A stretch of 33,227 nucleotides of DNA from contig NGFL01000004.1 in NCBI GenBank assembly GCA_002215665.1, forward strand, positions 1-33,227. Direction: 5' to 3'. The notes under the pieces were generated by a model. It was given only the letters and a program-made list of their open reading frames with translations, made no database searches and was not told where the DNA came from. The stretch comes from a candidate division TA06 bacterium JGI_Cruoil_03_38_101 (lineage in GTDB: Bacteria; Hydrothermota; UBA3072). This document shows positions 21,498-33,166 of the stretch, piece by piece. Every line of letters begins with the position of its first letter. Position 1 is the stretch's first letter. Position numbers and translations under genes: made by a program.

Positions 21498-22037
21498 TTA
21501 ACTTTCCACATTTTTCACTTTTTGCTGATTGAATGCTTGTAAGAAAACGGGGTTCATTTTAACCCCTTGTATTTTCCCGCTTACAGCATCGAGCACCGAA
21601 AAATTATATAAATCGCCTTTTTTATAATAGCAAATCCAGTAAGGATAGTATATCTCCATGGATTTTTTTATCTCTTTTAATTCAGCAGGTGCTTTTGCCT
21701 GGAGACCTGATTCTAAGATTATTCCTCTATACTTATCCTTAGCTATTTTCTCTGCTTCCTTTGGAGAAAGAACAAAACCAAAAGAAGGCCTACCTTCTCC
21801 GGAAAGAACAACTTCTTCCAACTCCAAAAAAGCAAAAGACCCTTTTATTCCATCAACGGCAACAGAAGTTTTTTGTTCCCCCTTTTTTGTGGAAGCTCTT
21901 AATTCAAAAGTATAATAAGGGAAATGTATTAATTCTAATCGAACTATTTCCCCTGACGAACGATGAAAAAATCTACGCTTTTTAGAAAAAATTTGATCTG
22001 CTTTTTGTACACTAATAACCGGCTGGACAAAATTCAC
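21498..22037 (-). CDS. conserved-looking hypothetical protein linked to an SSS symporter
   Basis: 179 aa; GTG start at 22037 immediately after the preceding stop. C-terminal IYYPYWICYYKKGDLYNFSVLDAVSGKIQGVKM is vaguely PepSY-like. Confidence 0.75.
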   Translation of the reverse strand: MNFVQPVISVQKADQIFSKKRRFFHRSSGEIVRLELIHFPYYTFELRASTKKGEQKTSVAVDGIKGSFAFLELEEVVLSGEGRPSFGFVLSPKEAEKIAKDKYRGIILESGLQAKAPAELKEIKKSMEIYYPYWICYYKKGDLYNFSVLDAVSGKIQGVKMNPVFLQAFNQQKVKNVES

Positions 22038-22271
22038 TTATTCTCTTTCAAGATTCTTTAACCTTTTCTTCTTGTTTATTCTCCCCTTGATATAACAAAA
22101 TAGACCTACAACAAGAAGAATTCCTCCACATATCCCATTAGTCATTCTTCCTATCCGAGTTTTGGAAAATAAAATACCGATCAATATTAGAACACCGAAT
22201 GAAGTCCAGAAAATTCCGATTGCTTGTAAAGGTTCAAATTCCCTTATTTTATGGATTTTTTCTTCTGACAT
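22038..22271 (-). CDS. small membrane protein (77 aa, two predicted TM helices)
   Basis: MSEEKIHKIREFEPLQAIGIFWTSFGVLILIGILFSKTRIGRMTNGICGGILLVVGLFCYIKGRINKKKRLKNLERE; RBS GGAGG; start at 22271 rather than 22349. Confidence 0.75.
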   Translation of the reverse strand: MSEEKIHKIREFEPLQAIGIFWTSFGVLILIGILFSKTRIGRMTNGICGGILLVVGLFCYIKGRINKKKRLKNLERE

Positions 22272-22273
22272 TA

Positions 22274-22477
22274 TCATCCTCCCCAAACAGCATATATTGC
22301 CAATTGTATTGCCATAAGCAATACTGCCCATATCCTTACATCTCGCCAACGTGCTTTGGTCTCTGCTCCCTCATAGATATACTTCCTCGGATGAAGAACA
22401 GCCCAAATGGCTATCCCTACAAAAATAATTCCTGTAATAATTACTGCCCAGAATAACGGTATTTTCGATAAATCCAT
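22274..22477 (-). CDS. small membrane protein (67 aa, two predicted TM helices), possible symporter accessory subunit
   Basis: MDLSKIPLFWAVIITGIIFVGIAIWAVLHPRKYIYEGAETKARWRDVRIWAVLLMAIQLAIYAVWGG; start overlaps the SSS stop (TAATG). Confidence 0.78.
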   Translation of the reverse strand: MDLSKIPLFWAVIITGIIFVGIAIWAVLHPRKYIYEGAETKARWRDVRIWAVLLMAIQLAIYAVWGG

Positions 22478-23994
22478 TATTTTCCTCCCTCTACTCTTTT
22501 CCTTAACAATTCCTGTGTAGAACTTTCCTTTACCACTAATCCGTAAACAAGACCCTGTATCTTCTCTAAAGGTTCTGGTTTAGTAAACAAGCTTACCACA
22601 ACATTTAAAACTATTGAACCTACAAATGACCACCAGGCAACATAAAGAAAATTCATCCCGCTTAGAGTAAGACCAATTGAAATTCCTACACCACCTGCAA
22701 GACCGACTAAACCACCCCATCTATTAGCTCTACTCCAAATAATCCCTAATAAAACAGTTGCCAAAGTCGGACCCTGGAAATAAGAAAGAAGTGTCTGCAT
22801 AGCTACATATATTCCAGGGAATTTATTGGTTACTGGAGCAAAAACTACTCCCCAACATACAAGGATTACAGTAATTACTCTGCCTAATAGTAAATAATGC
22901 CTATCCGATGCTTCTTTCCTGATAAACTTCTGGTAAATATCTCTGGTCAAGATAGTAGCAGTTGAATTTATGGTAGAATCCATTGTGGAAAGAAGAGCAG
23001 CGATAAAACTGGCAAAAACTAAACCACTTAATCCCGCAGGCAACAGATTACGCATCACCCAGGGAAAAGCCTGATCTGGATTGGGGATCTGGGAAGGATC
23101 TTTGCATAAAGCTAAAGCAAAAAGTCCAGGAAGAACAACTAAAAGAGGAACTAACGTTTTAAGAAACCCGGCTCCCATCATTGAGGCCTTAGCATCCCAT
23201 GCACTGCGAGCTCCCAAAGTTCTTTGAATAATTGCCTGATGGCAACACCACCAGGCAGGAGACATAACCAGACCTAATCCAAATAGTATTCCTAACCAGG
23301 GGTATTGAGGATGATTTAAAGGAAGAAATAACTGAAAATGCTGTGGGTGCATAGGTTTAATCATACTCACCAAACCACTCCAACCGTGGGTTAGATTAAA
23401 ACCGATAATCATTACTGCCAATCCACCAACTAACATCATCAACATTTGCACGACATCAGTCATAGCAACTGCTGCCAAACCACCTGTCACTGTATAAACA
23501 CCTACAATGATCGCAATAAGAATAATACTTAATTGAAGAGGCCAACCTAAATAGGTATGTAACATTAATCCACTTGCCCAGAAAAATATTCCCAGAGTGC
23601 ACGCTAAAAAAAGAGTCCATAGAACAGCTTCAATTGTTCTCACAGCTGTACTGTAACGCTTACCCAAAAATTCCGGTACAGTATAAACCCCACTCTTCCA
23701 GTAAAAAGGGATAAAAAGTAGAGAGGCAAATATCATCGCCGGAATTGCCCCAAGCCATTCATAATTGGCTTGAACTATGCCAAAACGATAAGCTCCTCCA
23801 GCTGCACCCATATAATCATACGCTCCAATATTCGTGCCGATCAATGACATTGCAATTACCCAAAAAGGAAGCATCCTACCTGCTAAAAAATAATCTTCCC
23901 CGGTGTGCACATATCGTTTAAAAAATACCCCAAACAGTGGGATAGCAGCAAGATAAGCAATCACAATTACTAAATCATAACCTCCAATTCCCAT
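22477..23994 (-). CDS. sodium:solute symporter (SSS) family transporter
   Basis: IPLFGVFFKRYVHTGEDYFLAGRMLPFWVIAMSLIGTNIGAYDYMGAAGGAYRFGI; about 13-14 hydrophobic segments; FIAALLSTMDSTINSTATILTRDIYQKF SSS signature. Confidence 0.95.
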   Translation of the reverse strand: MGIGGYDLVIVIAYLAAIPLFGVFFKRYVHTGEDYFLAGRMLPFWVIAMSLIGTNIGAYDYMGAAGGAYRFGIVQANYEWLGAIPAMIFASLLFIPFYWKSGVYTVPEFLGKRYSTAVRTIEAVLWTLFLACTLGIFFWASGLMLHTYLGWPLQLSIILIAIIVGVYTVTGGLAAVAMTDVVQMLMMLVGGLAVMIIGFNLTHGWSGLVSMIKPMHPQHFQLFLPLNHPQYPWLGILFGLGLVMSPAWWCCHQAIIQRTLGARSAWDAKASMMGAGFLKTLVPLLVVLPGLFALALCKDPSQIPNPDQAFPWVMRNLLPAGLSGLVFASFIAALLSTMDSTINSTATILTRDIYQKFIRKEASDRHYLLLGRVITVILVCWGVVFAPVTNKFPGIYVAMQTLLSYFQGPTLATVLLGIIWSRANRWGGLVGLAGGVGISIGLTLSGMNFLYVAWWSFVGSIVLNVVVSLFTKPEPLEKIQGLVYGLVVKESSTQELLRKRVEGGK

Positions 23995-24187
23995 ATTTTC
24001 CTCCTTTTTTATTTAAAAGATTCTAACATGATAGTTGGTCTAATAACTTTTTGACCCAGGGATTCTAAATTTTTTTTATATTCCTTGGTTCTATTAATCT
24101 TGAACACTATTTCCTTATGTATTACTAAAAAATCATTTACTGATAATATTTTTATTGGTAAGATGATTTTTTTATACATTATTTTAT

Positions 24188-24215
24188 GTTATAATCAATA
24201 TTTTTAATTTGTCAA
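24188..24215 (-). promoter_or_regulatory. putative promoter of the minus-strand saccharolytic operon
   Basis: Minus strand TTGACA (24215-24210), 16-nt spacer, TATAAC (24193-24188). Confidence 0.5.
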
Positions 24216-24473
24216 GGGAAATGATTTTTTGCATTCGGAAAAGTTCATGTATGCCTAATGGCGCAGTTAATTCAGATTTCAACAGCTAACTTACTAATAT
24301 TTCAACTGACCAACCAAAAATTGTCAAATGTTTACCCAACTTGCCCTATGTAATGTTTACTATTATATTGGGGTGGAATGTGTAACTATTCCCTGAGGGG
24401 TCAAACACCGAGATTAAAATATATATTCAAAAGATTGTAAAATTTGATTCGTAATACAATAAATTGTTTACTC

Positions 24474-24501
24474 TTGACAATTGGGTAAAGATTATTATTA
24501 T
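24474..24501 (+). promoter_or_regulatory. putative promoter of the plus-strand GH94/GH130 operon
   Basis: TTGACA (24474-24479), 16-nt spacer, TATTAT (24496-24501). The TTGGGTAAA element in the spacer is an inverted copy of TTTACCCAA at 24331-24339. Confidence 0.5.
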
Positions 24502-24575
24502 AAAATGCGAATATTTTGCAATAAAAACCTTTAATAGTTTTTCATATATTAATGCAGATAGAGGGATAAATATTT

Positions 24576-27020
24576 ATGAAATTTGGATATTTTGAAGATG
24601 AGAAGAGAGAATATATAATTACCGATCCCAAGACGCCTTATCCATGGATCAATTATCTTGGCTACGATAACTTTTTTTCTTTGATTTCCAATACCGCTGG
24701 GGGCTATAGTTTTTATAAAGATGCAAGACTAAGAAGGATCACCCGATATCGTTATAACAATATTCCTGTAGATAATGGCGGTAAATATTTTTATATAAAT
24801 GAAAATGGTGATGTATGGTCACCAGGATGGAAGCCAGTAAAAGCAGAACTTGAAAACTATGAATGTCGCCATGGGCTTGGATATACAAAAATTACCGGAA
24901 TGAGAAATAATCTTGAAGCAGAGGTGCTTTATTTCGTCCCTCTTAATTATAATGGTGAAGTTCAAAGGGTTCGTTTAACAAACAAATCAAATTCGATAAA
25001 GAAATTCAAGATTTTTTCATTCGTTGAATTCTGTCTCTGGGATGCTCTGGATGATATGACAAATTTTCAGAGGAATTTTTCTACCGGTGAAGTGGAGGTC
25101 AAAGGTTCGGTTATATACCATAAAACCGAATACAGGGAAAGGAGGAATCATTTTGCTTTTTATTCGGTAAATTCTAAAATTGAAGGTTATGACACAGACA
25201 TGGAAAGTTTTATGGGACTTTACAATGGTTTTTCTTCTCCTCAGGTAGTATTAGAAGGAAGTTCAAAAAAATCAGAGGCTCATGGATGGCAACCTATAGC
25301 TTCGCATTGTATAGAAGTTGAGCTTGGGCCTGATGAAACGAAAGACTATATATTCATCCTCGGTTATGTTGAAAATGACCTTGAAGATAAATGGGAAAGT
25401 CCTGGGGTTATCAATAAGAGAAAAGCAGAGAAAATGATAGCTGAATTTGAAAGGGCTGAGGATGTTAATAAAGCTATAAATCAACTTAAGGAATACTGGG
25501 ATAAGCTTCTTTCTGTTTATGAGTTAGATCATCCGGATGAGAAGCTATCAAGGATGGTAAATATATGGAATCCATACCAGTGCATTATAACTTATTATAT
25601 GGCAAGAAGTGCTTCTTATTTTGAATCCGGTATTGGAAGAGGAGTTGGTTTCAGGGACTCAAACCAAGACCAGTTAGGATGTACACATCAGATACCGGAA
25701 AAATCAAGGCAAAGAATTCTTGATCTTGCTGCTACACAGATGGAAGACGGAAGTGCATATCACCAATACCAACCCCTCACAAAAAGAGGAAATGATGAGA
25801 TAGGAGGAAACTTCAATGATGATCCACTCTGGTTAATAGCATCAGTTGCAGCTTATATAAAGGAGACAGGAGATTATTCGATACTTGATGAATCAGTTCC
25901 TTTTGATAATGATGAAAGCAAAGCAAAGAGCTTATTCGAGCATTTAAAGCGTTCATTTTATCATGTTGTTAATAATCTTGGTCCTCATAATCTTCCTCTC
26001 ATAGGCAGAGCGGATTGGAATGACTGTCTTAATCTCAACTGCTTTTCCACCAATCCTGATGAGAGTTTTCAAACGGCTACAAATAAAGACGGGAAGACAG
26101 CAGAGTCTGTTTTGATTGCAGGTATGTTCGTTTATTATGGAAGGGAGTTTGAAAGGATTTGCAAAAACACAGGGAGAGAGGAAGAGGAAAAAAAAGCAGA
26201 AAAGCATATTCAGGAAATGATTGGAAGCATTAATAAGTATGGCTGGGATGGGGATTGGTTCCTGCGAGCATATGACGACAATGGAGATAAGGTGGGAAGC
26301 AGTGAGAACGAAGAAGGAAAGATATTTATTGAGCCTCAGGGGTTCTGCATAATGGCTGGAATAGGAGTCGATGACGGTAAAGCGAAGCAGGCTCTTGATT
26401 CAGTAAAAGAAAGGTTGCTATGTAAATATGGGGTTTTACTTCAGAATCCCCCGTATTCAAGATATCACCTTAACCTGGGAGAAATATCTACCTATCCTCC
26501 AGGATATAAGGAGAATGCAAGTGTATTCTGTCATAATAATCCCTGGATTATGATTGCTGAAACTGTTATCGGAAGAGGTGATAGAGCTTTCGAATATTAT
26601 AAAAACATAGCTCCAGCATATTTAGAGGATATGAGCGAAATTCATAAAACAGAACCCTATGTTTATGCTCAGATGGTATCAGGGAAGGATGCTTATAAAG
26701 GAGGTGAAGCAAAGAATTCCTGGCTTACCGGGGCAGCAGCCTGGAATTATGTAGCGATTACTCAGTTTATACTTGGCGTAAGACCGGACTATGACGGTCT
26801 CATTATTGATCCATGTATTCCCTCAGATTGGGATGGATATAGAGTGAGAAGGAAATTCAGAAATGCGGTTTACGATATAAAAGTTAATAATCCTGATAAA
26901 GTATGCAAAGGAATCAATCAGATAAAAGTTGATGACAAAGAAATCGAAGGAAATAAAGTTCCAATATTCAGTGATGGTAAGATGCACGAAGTTGAAGTAA
27001 CTCTTGGTCATGAGGAATGA
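24576..27020 (+). CDS. GH94 cellobiose phosphorylase
   Basis: [62 protein letters not shown]...[18 protein letters not shown]...[10 protein letters not shown]; closely resembles clostridial-type cellobiose phosphorylases. Confidence 0.95.
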   Translation: MKFGYFEDEKREYIITDPKTPYPWINYLGYDNFFSLISNTAGGYSFYKDARLRRITRYRYNNIPVDNGGKYFYINENGDVWSPGWKPVKAELENYECRHGLGYTKITGMRNNLEAEVLYFVPLNYNGEVQRVRLTNKSNSIKKFKIFSFVEFCLWDALDDMTNFQRNFSTGEVEVKGSVIYHKTEYRERRNHFAFYSVNSKIEGYDTDMESFMGLYNGFSSPQVVLEGSSKKSEAHGWQPIASHCIEVELGPDETKDYIFILGYVENDLEDKWESPGVINKRKAEKMIAEFERAEDVNKAINQLKEYWDKLLSVYELDHPDEKLSRMVNIWNPYQCIITYYMARSASYFESGIGRGVGFRDSNQDQLGCTHQIPEKSRQRILDLAATQMEDGSAYHQYQPLTKRGNDEIGGNFNDDPLWLIASVAAYIKETGDYSILDESVPFDNDESKAKSLFEHLKRSFYHVVNNLGPHNLPLIGRADWNDCLNLNCFSTNPDESFQTATNKDGKTAESVLIAGMFVYYGREFERICKNTGREEEEKKAEKHIQEMIGSINKYGWDGDWFLRAYDDNGDKVGSSENEEGKIFIEPQGFCIMAGIGVDDGKAKQALDSVKERLLCKYGVLLQNPPYSRYHLNLGEISTYPPGYKENASVFCHNNPWIMIAETVIGRGDRAFEYYKNIAPAYLEDMSEIHKTEPYVYAQMVSGKDAYKGGEAKNSWLTGAAAWNYVAITQFILGVRPDYDGLIIDPCIPSDWDGYRVRRKFRNAVYDIKVNNPDKVCKGINQIKVDDKEIEGNKVPIFSDGKMHEVEVTLGHEE

Positions 27021-27054
27021 ATATTAAAATTAATTATTAAATAATAGAGGGATT

Positions 27055-28866
27055 ATGAATTTGATTGATATAGGAATTATAATTGGGTGTTTTGTTATCG
27101 TAGTTATTATTGGAACTATTATGAAGAAATGGGCTTCAAAGGACATGAGAGCTTACTTCCTTGGCGGAAATAAAGTGCCGTTTTACCTCCTTGGACTGGC
27201 AAATGCCTCAGGTATGTTTGATGTTGCCGGCACTATGTTGATAGTGGCCTGGATTTTCGTTTACGGTCTAAAAGGGGCTTTCATCCCCTGGATCTGGCCA
27301 ATATTTAACCAGGTTTTTCTTATGATTTATCTTTCGGTATGGCTCAGGCGTTCTGGGGTTGTTACCGGTGCTGAATGGATAAAAACCAGATTTGGGCACG
27401 GTTTAGGGTCAAAGCTTTCCGACATAAGTGTGGTAATATTTGCCATTATTAGTACTATTGGTTTTCTTGCCTATGCGTTTCAGGGAATAGGAAAGTTTTC
27501 TCAGATATTCCTACCCTGGCAGCTTTCTGCGGATATGTATGCAATAATTATAATGGGTCTTGCAAGCATATATATAATTGCCGGGGGAATGTTTGGGGTT
27601 CTGGTTACAGATTTATTCCAGTTTTTTATACTTGCTATTGCCTCTATTGCTATTGGCTGCATTGCAATTACACATACCAGCCCGGCGGCAATTCAGGCGG
27701 TGGTACCACAGGGGTGGCTCAGCCTAAAATTCGGATGGACGAGTCTTAATTTGGACTGGTCGAATTTGATACCGGCGGTAAACAGCAGAATAGCCACCGA
27801 TGGATTTTCTCTATTTGGCATTGTTTTCATGATGATGCTTTTTAAGGGTTCACTTGTAAGTGCAGCCGGACCAGCACCGAACTATGATATGCAGAGGATT
27901 CTTTCAGCAAGGAATCCGAAGGAAGCATCTCTTATGAGTTGGGTTGTTTCGCTTGTATTATACTTCCCGCGTTATCTACTTGTAACCGGTATCTGTGTAC
28001 TGGGTCTTGTATTTTTCGGTCCCCAGATAAAGGCAATGGGCAGCAGTATTGATTTCGAGCAGATTCTACCCTATGTAATACATAATTTTGTACCTGTAGG
28101 AGTTGTAGGACTCATACTTGCAGGATTGATTGCAGCCTTTATGAGCACTTACAGCGGAACGGTAAACTGTGGAGCTTCCTATATAGCCAATGATATTTAT
28201 AAACGCTATATAAATCCGAAGGCTTCAGACAGAAAATACATACTTATAAGTTATCTTAGTTCATTTGTGTTAATAATTCTGGGAATTATTTTTGGGATGT
28301 TGGGCAAATCAATCTATCAGATTACGATGTGGATTGTATCGGGTCTCTGGGGTGGATATATGGCACCAAATATTCTTAAGTGGTACTGGTGGCGATTTAA
28401 TGGTTATGGTTATTTCTGGGGTATGGTTTCAGGGATGGCTGCGGCTTTACTATTCCCACTTGCTTTTGGCAACCCGGATGTTTTATTCGGGATTCAATTT
28501 AATCTTGCTGTTTTCCCATTTATACTAATTATAAGTACAGCTGCCTCGATTATAGCCACTCTGCTGACAGGACCGGAAAAAGATGAGGTCCTTATGGACT
28601 TCTATAAAAAGGTTAGACCCTGGGGTCTCTGGAGACCTGTTTATGAAAAGGTAAAAAAAGAGAATCCTGATTTTGAAAGGAATAAGAACTTCAAACGTGA
28701 TATGGTTAACGTTGTGGTGGGTATCGGATGGCAGATAAATTTTGTTTTAATTCCAATCTACCTTGTGTTGAGGCAATTCAATGGGATGTTTATAAGTTTG
28801 GGAGTACTTGCAGTTACATCAATTTTCCTTAAGTTCAATTGGTATGATAATCTTGAGGAGGATTGA
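27055..28866 (+). CDS. sodium:solute symporter (SSS) family transporter with C-terminal extension
   Basis: [94 protein letters not shown]. Confidence 0.95.
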   Translation: MNLIDIGIIIGCFVIVVIIGTIMKKWASKDMRAYFLGGNKVPFYLLGLANASGMFDVAGTMLIVAWIFVYGLKGAFIPWIWPIFNQVFLMIYLSVWLRRSGVVTGAEWIKTRFGHGLGSKLSDISVVIFAIISTIGFLAYAFQGIGKFSQIFLPWQLSADMYAIIIMGLASIYIIAGGMFGVLVTDLFQFFILAIASIAIGCIAITHTSPAAIQAVVPQGWLSLKFGWTSLNLDWSNLIPAVNSRIATDGFSLFGIVFMMMLFKGSLVSAAGPAPNYDMQRILSARNPKEASLMSWVVSLVLYFPRYLLVTGICVLGLVFFGPQIKAMGSSIDFEQILPYVIHNFVPVGVVGLILAGLIAAFMSTYSGTVNCGASYIANDIYKRYINPKASDRKYILISYLSSFVLIILGIIFGMLGKSIYQITMWIVSGLWGGYMAPNILKWYWWRFNGYGYFWGMVSGMAAALLFPLAFGNPDVLFGIQFNLAVFPFILIISTAASIIATLLTGPEKDEVLMDFYKKVRPWGLWRPVYEKVKKENPDFERNKNFKRDMVNVVVGIGWQINFVLIPIYLVLRQFNGMFISLGVLAVTSIFLKFNWYDNLEED

Positions 28867-28870
28867 TTAT

Positions 28871-30067
28871 ATGGATAAAGAAACATTTGAAAAGAAGGTT
28901 AATCAGCTTTTTAAAAACCACAGGGAGTTGATTGAACGTAAAAACGAGGAACTGGAAGAAACCCGGGGAATTTTTCATCGGTATAAATATCCGGTATTAA
29001 CAAGAGAGCATGTCCCTGTTTTCTGGCGCTATGACCTGAATTATGAAACAAACCCCCATTTAATGGAAAGATTAGGCATTAACTCTGTTTTTAATTCCGG
29101 GGCTATTAAGCTGGATAGTAAGTTTTACCTTCTTGCACGGGTTGAAGGATTGGACAGGAAATCCTTCTTTGCCGTTGCTGAGAGTCCTACGGGTGTTGAC
29201 CGGTTTGAATTCTGGGATTATCCCATTGTTATGCCGGAGACCGACAGGGGCGATGTTAATGTTTATGATATAAGGGTGGTCAAACATGAAGATGGCTGGA
29301 TTTATGGACTTTTCTGTTCGGAAAGAAAAGACCCCGATGTACCAGAGGGTGATACTACCTCAGCAAATGCTCAAACGGGAATTGCCAGAACCAGAGATCT
29401 AAAGACATGGGAACGTCTGGATGACCTGAAAACAAAATCCCCGCAACAGAGGAATGTGGTTCTTCATCCTGAATTCGTTGATGGAAAATATGCATTTTAT
29501 ACCCGCCCCATGAAGAGGTTTCTGGAAGCAAAGTCCGGGGGTGGTATAGGTTGGGGGTTATCGGATTCTATCGAGCACGCTGAAATCAAGGATGAGATTA
29601 TAGTAGAAGAGCTACGTTACCATACAATTTCTGAAATAAAGAACGGATTAGGTCCTGCGCCGATAAAAACTAAAGAGGGATGGCTTCATCTGGCTCATGG
29701 CGTAAGAGGAACAGCAGCGGGTTTACGGTATGTTCTTTATAGTTTCTTGACTGACCTGGAACATCCCGGAAAGATTATTTACCGTCCCGGAGGATATTTA
29801 ATTGCACCAAGAGGTGAGGAGAGAGTTGGTGATGTGTCGAACGTTGTATTCAGTAATGGCTGGATTCCCCTGGATAATGGAGGACTACTTATTTACTATG
29901 GTTCCTCGGATACCAAGACGCATGTTGCAAAAACCACAGTTGAAAAGTTAGTTGATTATGTAAAGAATACACCTGAGGATGGAAGACGTTCACCTTTATG
30001 TGTACAACAGAGGACTGCCTTAATTGATAAAAATATGAAGGTAATGAAAGAAAAGGGTATTGGATAG
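28871..30067 (+). CDS. GH130 4-O-beta-D-mannosyl-D-glucose phosphorylase-like
   Basis: [72 protein letters not shown]...[24 protein letters not shown], as in GH130 subfamily 1; ATG at 28871 four nt after the SSS stop. Confidence 0.93.
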   Translation: MDKETFEKKVNQLFKNHRELIERKNEELEETRGIFHRYKYPVLTREHVPVFWRYDLNYETNPHLMERLGINSVFNSGAIKLDSKFYLLARVEGLDRKSFFAVAESPTGVDRFEFWDYPIVMPETDRGDVNVYDIRVVKHEDGWIYGLFCSERKDPDVPEGDTTSANAQTGIARTRDLKTWERLDDLKTKSPQQRNVVLHPEFVDGKYAFYTRPMKRFLEAKSGGGIGWGLSDSIEHAEIKDEIIVEELRYHTISEIKNGLGPAPIKTKEGWLHLAHGVRGTAAGLRYVLYSFLTDLEHPGKIIYRPGGYLIAPRGEERVGDVSNVVFSNGWIPLDNGGLLIYYGSSDTKTHVAKTTVEKLVDYVKNTPEDGRRSPLCVQQRTALIDKNMKVMKEKGIG

Positions 30068-31262
30068 GATAAATATAGAGCAATATTATAATGAGATTAA
30101 AGAGGAGCTTACGGGTAATATTCTTCCGTTTTGGGATAAAACCATTGATAAAGAAAAAGGTGGATTTTACGGCAAAATATTAAATGATGGAAAAATAATA
30201 AAAGATGCACCCAGATCAGCAGTTCTAAACACACGAATCCTCTGGACATATTCTGCAGTATACCGTCAACTAAAAGAAGAGAAATATCTTAAATTAGCAA
30301 AATGGGCTTATAAATATATCCATCAGCATTTAAAGGATGAAGAAAACGGTGGTATATTCTGGCTTGTTGATGCCCGGGGCAATCCGATTGAAACTAAAAA
30401 ACAAATTTATGCACAGGCTTTCTGCATTTATGCTTTAAGTGAATATTATTTGATAACAAAAGATGAGGATGCATCAAACTGGGCTGCGGAAATTTTTGAT
30501 TTAATTGAAGAAAATAGTTTTGATTCTGAATATCCTGGATACTTTGAGGCTTATGATAAAGAATGGAATCTCTTAGAAGACGTTAGACTGAGCGAAAAAG
30601 ACAAAAATGAAATGAAAACCATGAATACTCACCTCCACGTACTGGAGGGTTACACAAATTTAATGAGGATTTGGGAAAATAAAAAGTTAAGACTACAATT
30701 AAAACAGTTAATAGAGATTTTCCTTGATAAAATAATTGACCCAGAAACCGGGCATTTTAATTTATTCTTTGATGATTATTGGAATTTAAGATCTGATGAA
30801 TTTTCCTATGGACATGACATTGAAGGAAGCTGGCTCCTGTACGAAGCTGGCCAAGTGCTGGGAAATGAAGAATTGTTAGAAAGAATAGAAAGCGCTTCCC
30901 TGAGATTAGCTGAAGTCACCCTGATGGAAGGTGTAGACGATGATGGGGGTTTAATGAATGAAGGGATTATTAGTGGAGTGATTGACACAGACAAGCACTG
31001 GTGGTCCCAGGCAGAAGCAATGGTAGGGTTTGTAAATGCCTACCAGATAACGAAAGAAAAGAAATTCTACGAAGCTTCATATAACTGTTGGGAATTTATC
31101 AAAGAAAATATTGTAGATAAGGAAAATGGAGAATGGTTCTTTAGAGTAGATAAAGAGGGTCAGCCATATTACTCTGAAGAAAATAAAGTTGGCCCCTGGA
31201 AAGCTCCTTACCATACTACAAGAACCTGCTTAGAACTCATGCGACGACTGAAGAGTCTATAA
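30060..31262 (+). CDS. cellobiose 2-epimerase (AGE superfamily)
   Basis: [26 protein letters not shown]...[18 protein letters not shown]-like motif, [61 protein letters not shown] start overlapping the GH130 stop by 8 nt. Confidence 0.93.
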   Translation: MDRINIEQYYNEIKEELTGNILPFWDKTIDKEKGGFYGKILNDGKIIKDAPRSAVLNTRILWTYSAVYRQLKEEKYLKLAKWAYKYIHQHLKDEENGGIFWLVDARGNPIETKKQIYAQAFCIYALSEYYLITKDEDASNWAAEIFDLIEENSFDSEYPGYFEAYDKEWNLLEDVRLSEKDKNEMKTMNTHLHVLEGYTNLMRIWENKKLRLQLKQLIEIFLDKIIDPETGHFNLFFDDYWNLRSDEFSYGHDIEGSWLLYEAGQVLGNEELLERIESASLRLAEVTLMEGVDDDGGLMNEGIISGVIDTDKHWWSQAEAMVGFVNAYQITKEKKFYEASYNCWEFIKENIVDKENGEWFFRVDKEGQPYYSEENKVGPWKAPYHTTRTCLELMRRLKSL

Positions 31263-31312
31263 GTTTTTCTCTTTATAAGATTCTAAACGATTATAATAGT
31301 GGAGGTTTATTT

Positions 31313-33166
31313 ATGAAAAATGTTAAGTTTATCGTACTTTTAGTTATTCCTTTAGTTTTTTTCAGTAGCGAAGTAGGCTGTACTAAAGAAGTAACTGGTT
31401 TTGAAAACTTCATTACAGTTTCCGCAAATAGATTAATGGATGGGGATAAAGAATTTCGGTTTGTTTCGTTCAATATTCCCAATCTAAATTTCGTTGAAGA
31501 TGAGATGGCATTTACAAGAAAGAATGCTTTTCGATTACCAGGTAGTTTTGAAATTCAAGATGCTTTGGAGTCAATAAAACAAATAGGTGGAAAAGCTGTA
31601 AGAATTTATACTATCCCTGTAAAGCGTAAGACTGATACTGAAGAGATTCCTCGTTATGTATTAGCTCCTGGTAAATTCGATGAGAAATCTTTTACAACTA
31701 TGGACACTTTGTTAGCAATTGCTAATAAAGTTGGAATAAGGCTTATTATTCCTTTAGTAAATTCCTGGAAATGGATGGGTGGTGCTCCTCAATATGCAGA
31801 ATTCCGTGGTAAAACAAAAGAGGATTTTTGGACGGATCCTCAGTTGATAAGTGACTTTAAAAAGACCGTTAAATACGTACTCACGAGGAGAAATACCGTA
31901 ACTGGAGTTAAGTACAAAGATGATAAGGCAATACTGTGTTGGGAGACGGGAAATGAGCTGACTTGTCCTCATGATTGGACTGTTGAAATTGTGAAATATA
32001 TAAAAAGTCTTGATTCGAACCATCTGGTAATGGACGGATATTTTGCAATTGGTGCAAACCCAATACGCGAAGAATCTGTTAAAGAACCTTGTATTGATAT
32101 TGTAAGCTCACACCATTACGAAACTGATCCTCGTAAACTTTTAAAATATATCGAGGCTAATTTAGAGATCGTTAAAGGTAGAAAACCATATATAATTGGT
32201 GAATTCGGTTTTGTCAGTACTTCCGCGGTTAGAGAAATTCTTAATAAAGTAATCAACGAAGAAGAAATAGCAGGTATTTTAATCTGGAGCTTGCGTTATC
32301 GTAAAAAAGAAGGTGGTTTTTATTGGCATTCTGAGCCTATGGGTTTTGGTTTATATAAAGCTTACCACTGGCCAGGCTTTGACTCTGGAGAAGAATACGA
32401 CGAAAAAGATTTATTGGAGTTAATGCACGAGAAGGCTTTCGAGATTCAAGGAAAGAGTGTGCCAGATATAGTGGTACCTGGTGCTCCTGAATTGTTGACT
32501 TTTGACGATGTATCGAAGATATCCTGGCGAGGTTCAGTGGGTACCTCATCTTATAACGTCGAGAGGTCGACTTCTAAAAACGGTCCCTGGAAAACCGTAG
32601 GATGTAATGTCTCTGATGCTGGAATTCAATACTATCCTCTTTTTAATGACGAGAGTGTAAAAATTGGTGAGGAATATTATTATCGGGTAATAGCGAAAAA
32701 TAGAGCTGGAGAATCTTCTCCTTCAAATATAGTTGGTCCGGTAAAGGTTAATTATAAAACTTTAATTGATAATATGCACAATTATGGGGCCTTATATCAT
32801 TTCGAAGGTAAGCTTTCAATATCCACCAAAGATGATCGGAAGTTTAAAGAAGATATGTACAGGATGATGGGTGAAAAAGGTAGTGAATTATTCTATCGTG
32901 TTCCTGGAAAGATAAGAGGGTGGAAAGTATACTCTTTCTCAGAAGAAAATAAACAGACACTAGAATTCTTTCAATCCATAGATGGGAAAAATTATAAAAG
33001 AATCAGTGTTGAAAAGGAAAGTTTTTATACTGGTAAAGGGGACTATGGATATTGGTGTCCTATTCTTTATAAATACGAATCTCAAGATAAAAATACACAG
33101 TATTTAAAAATAAGATTCAATAAAACTACCCAGATAGGCAGGGTTGAAATTTACTATGTGAAGTAA
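31313..33166 (+). CDS. GH5-like mannan endo-1,4-beta-mannosidase lipoprotein with FN3 and C-terminal beta-sandwich (CBM/discoidin-like) domain
   Basis: Lipobox SEVGC; LCWETGNELTCP (acid/base NE) and YIIGEFGF (nucleophile E) of clan GH-A; FN3 region KISWRGSVGTSSYNVERSTSKNGPWKTV...YYYRVIAKNRAGESSPSN; C-terminus WKVYSFSEENKQTLEFFQSIDGKNYKRI...YLKIRFNKTTQIGRVEIYYV. Confidence 0.85.
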   Translation: MKNVKFIVLLVIPLVFFSSEVGCTKEVTGFENFITVSANRLMDGDKEFRFVSFNIPNLNFVEDEMAFTRKNAFRLPGSFEIQDALESIKQIGGKAVRIYTIPVKRKTDTEEIPRYVLAPGKFDEKSFTTMDTLLAIANKVGIRLIIPLVNSWKWMGGAPQYAEFRGKTKEDFWTDPQLISDFKKTVKYVLTRRNTVTGVKYKDDKAILCWETGNELTCPHDWTVEIVKYIKSLDSNHLVMDGYFAIGANPIREESVKEPCIDIVSSHHYETDPRKLLKYIEANLEIVKGRKPYIIGEFGFVSTSAVREILNKVINEEEIAGILIWSLRYRKKEGGFYWHSEPMGFGLYKAYHWPGFDSGEEYDEKDLLELMHEKAFEIQGKSVPDIVVPGAPELLTFDDVSKISWRGSVGTSSYNVERSTSKNGPWKTVGCNVSDAGIQYYPLFNDESVKIGEEYYYRVIAKNRAGESSPSNIVGPVKVNYKTLIDNMHNYGALYHFEGKLSISTKDDRKFKEDMYRMMGEKGSELFYRVPGKIRGWKVYSFSEENKQTLEFFQSIDGKNYKRISVEKESFYTGKGDYGYWCPILYKYESQDKNTQYLKIRFNKTTQIGRVEIYYVK

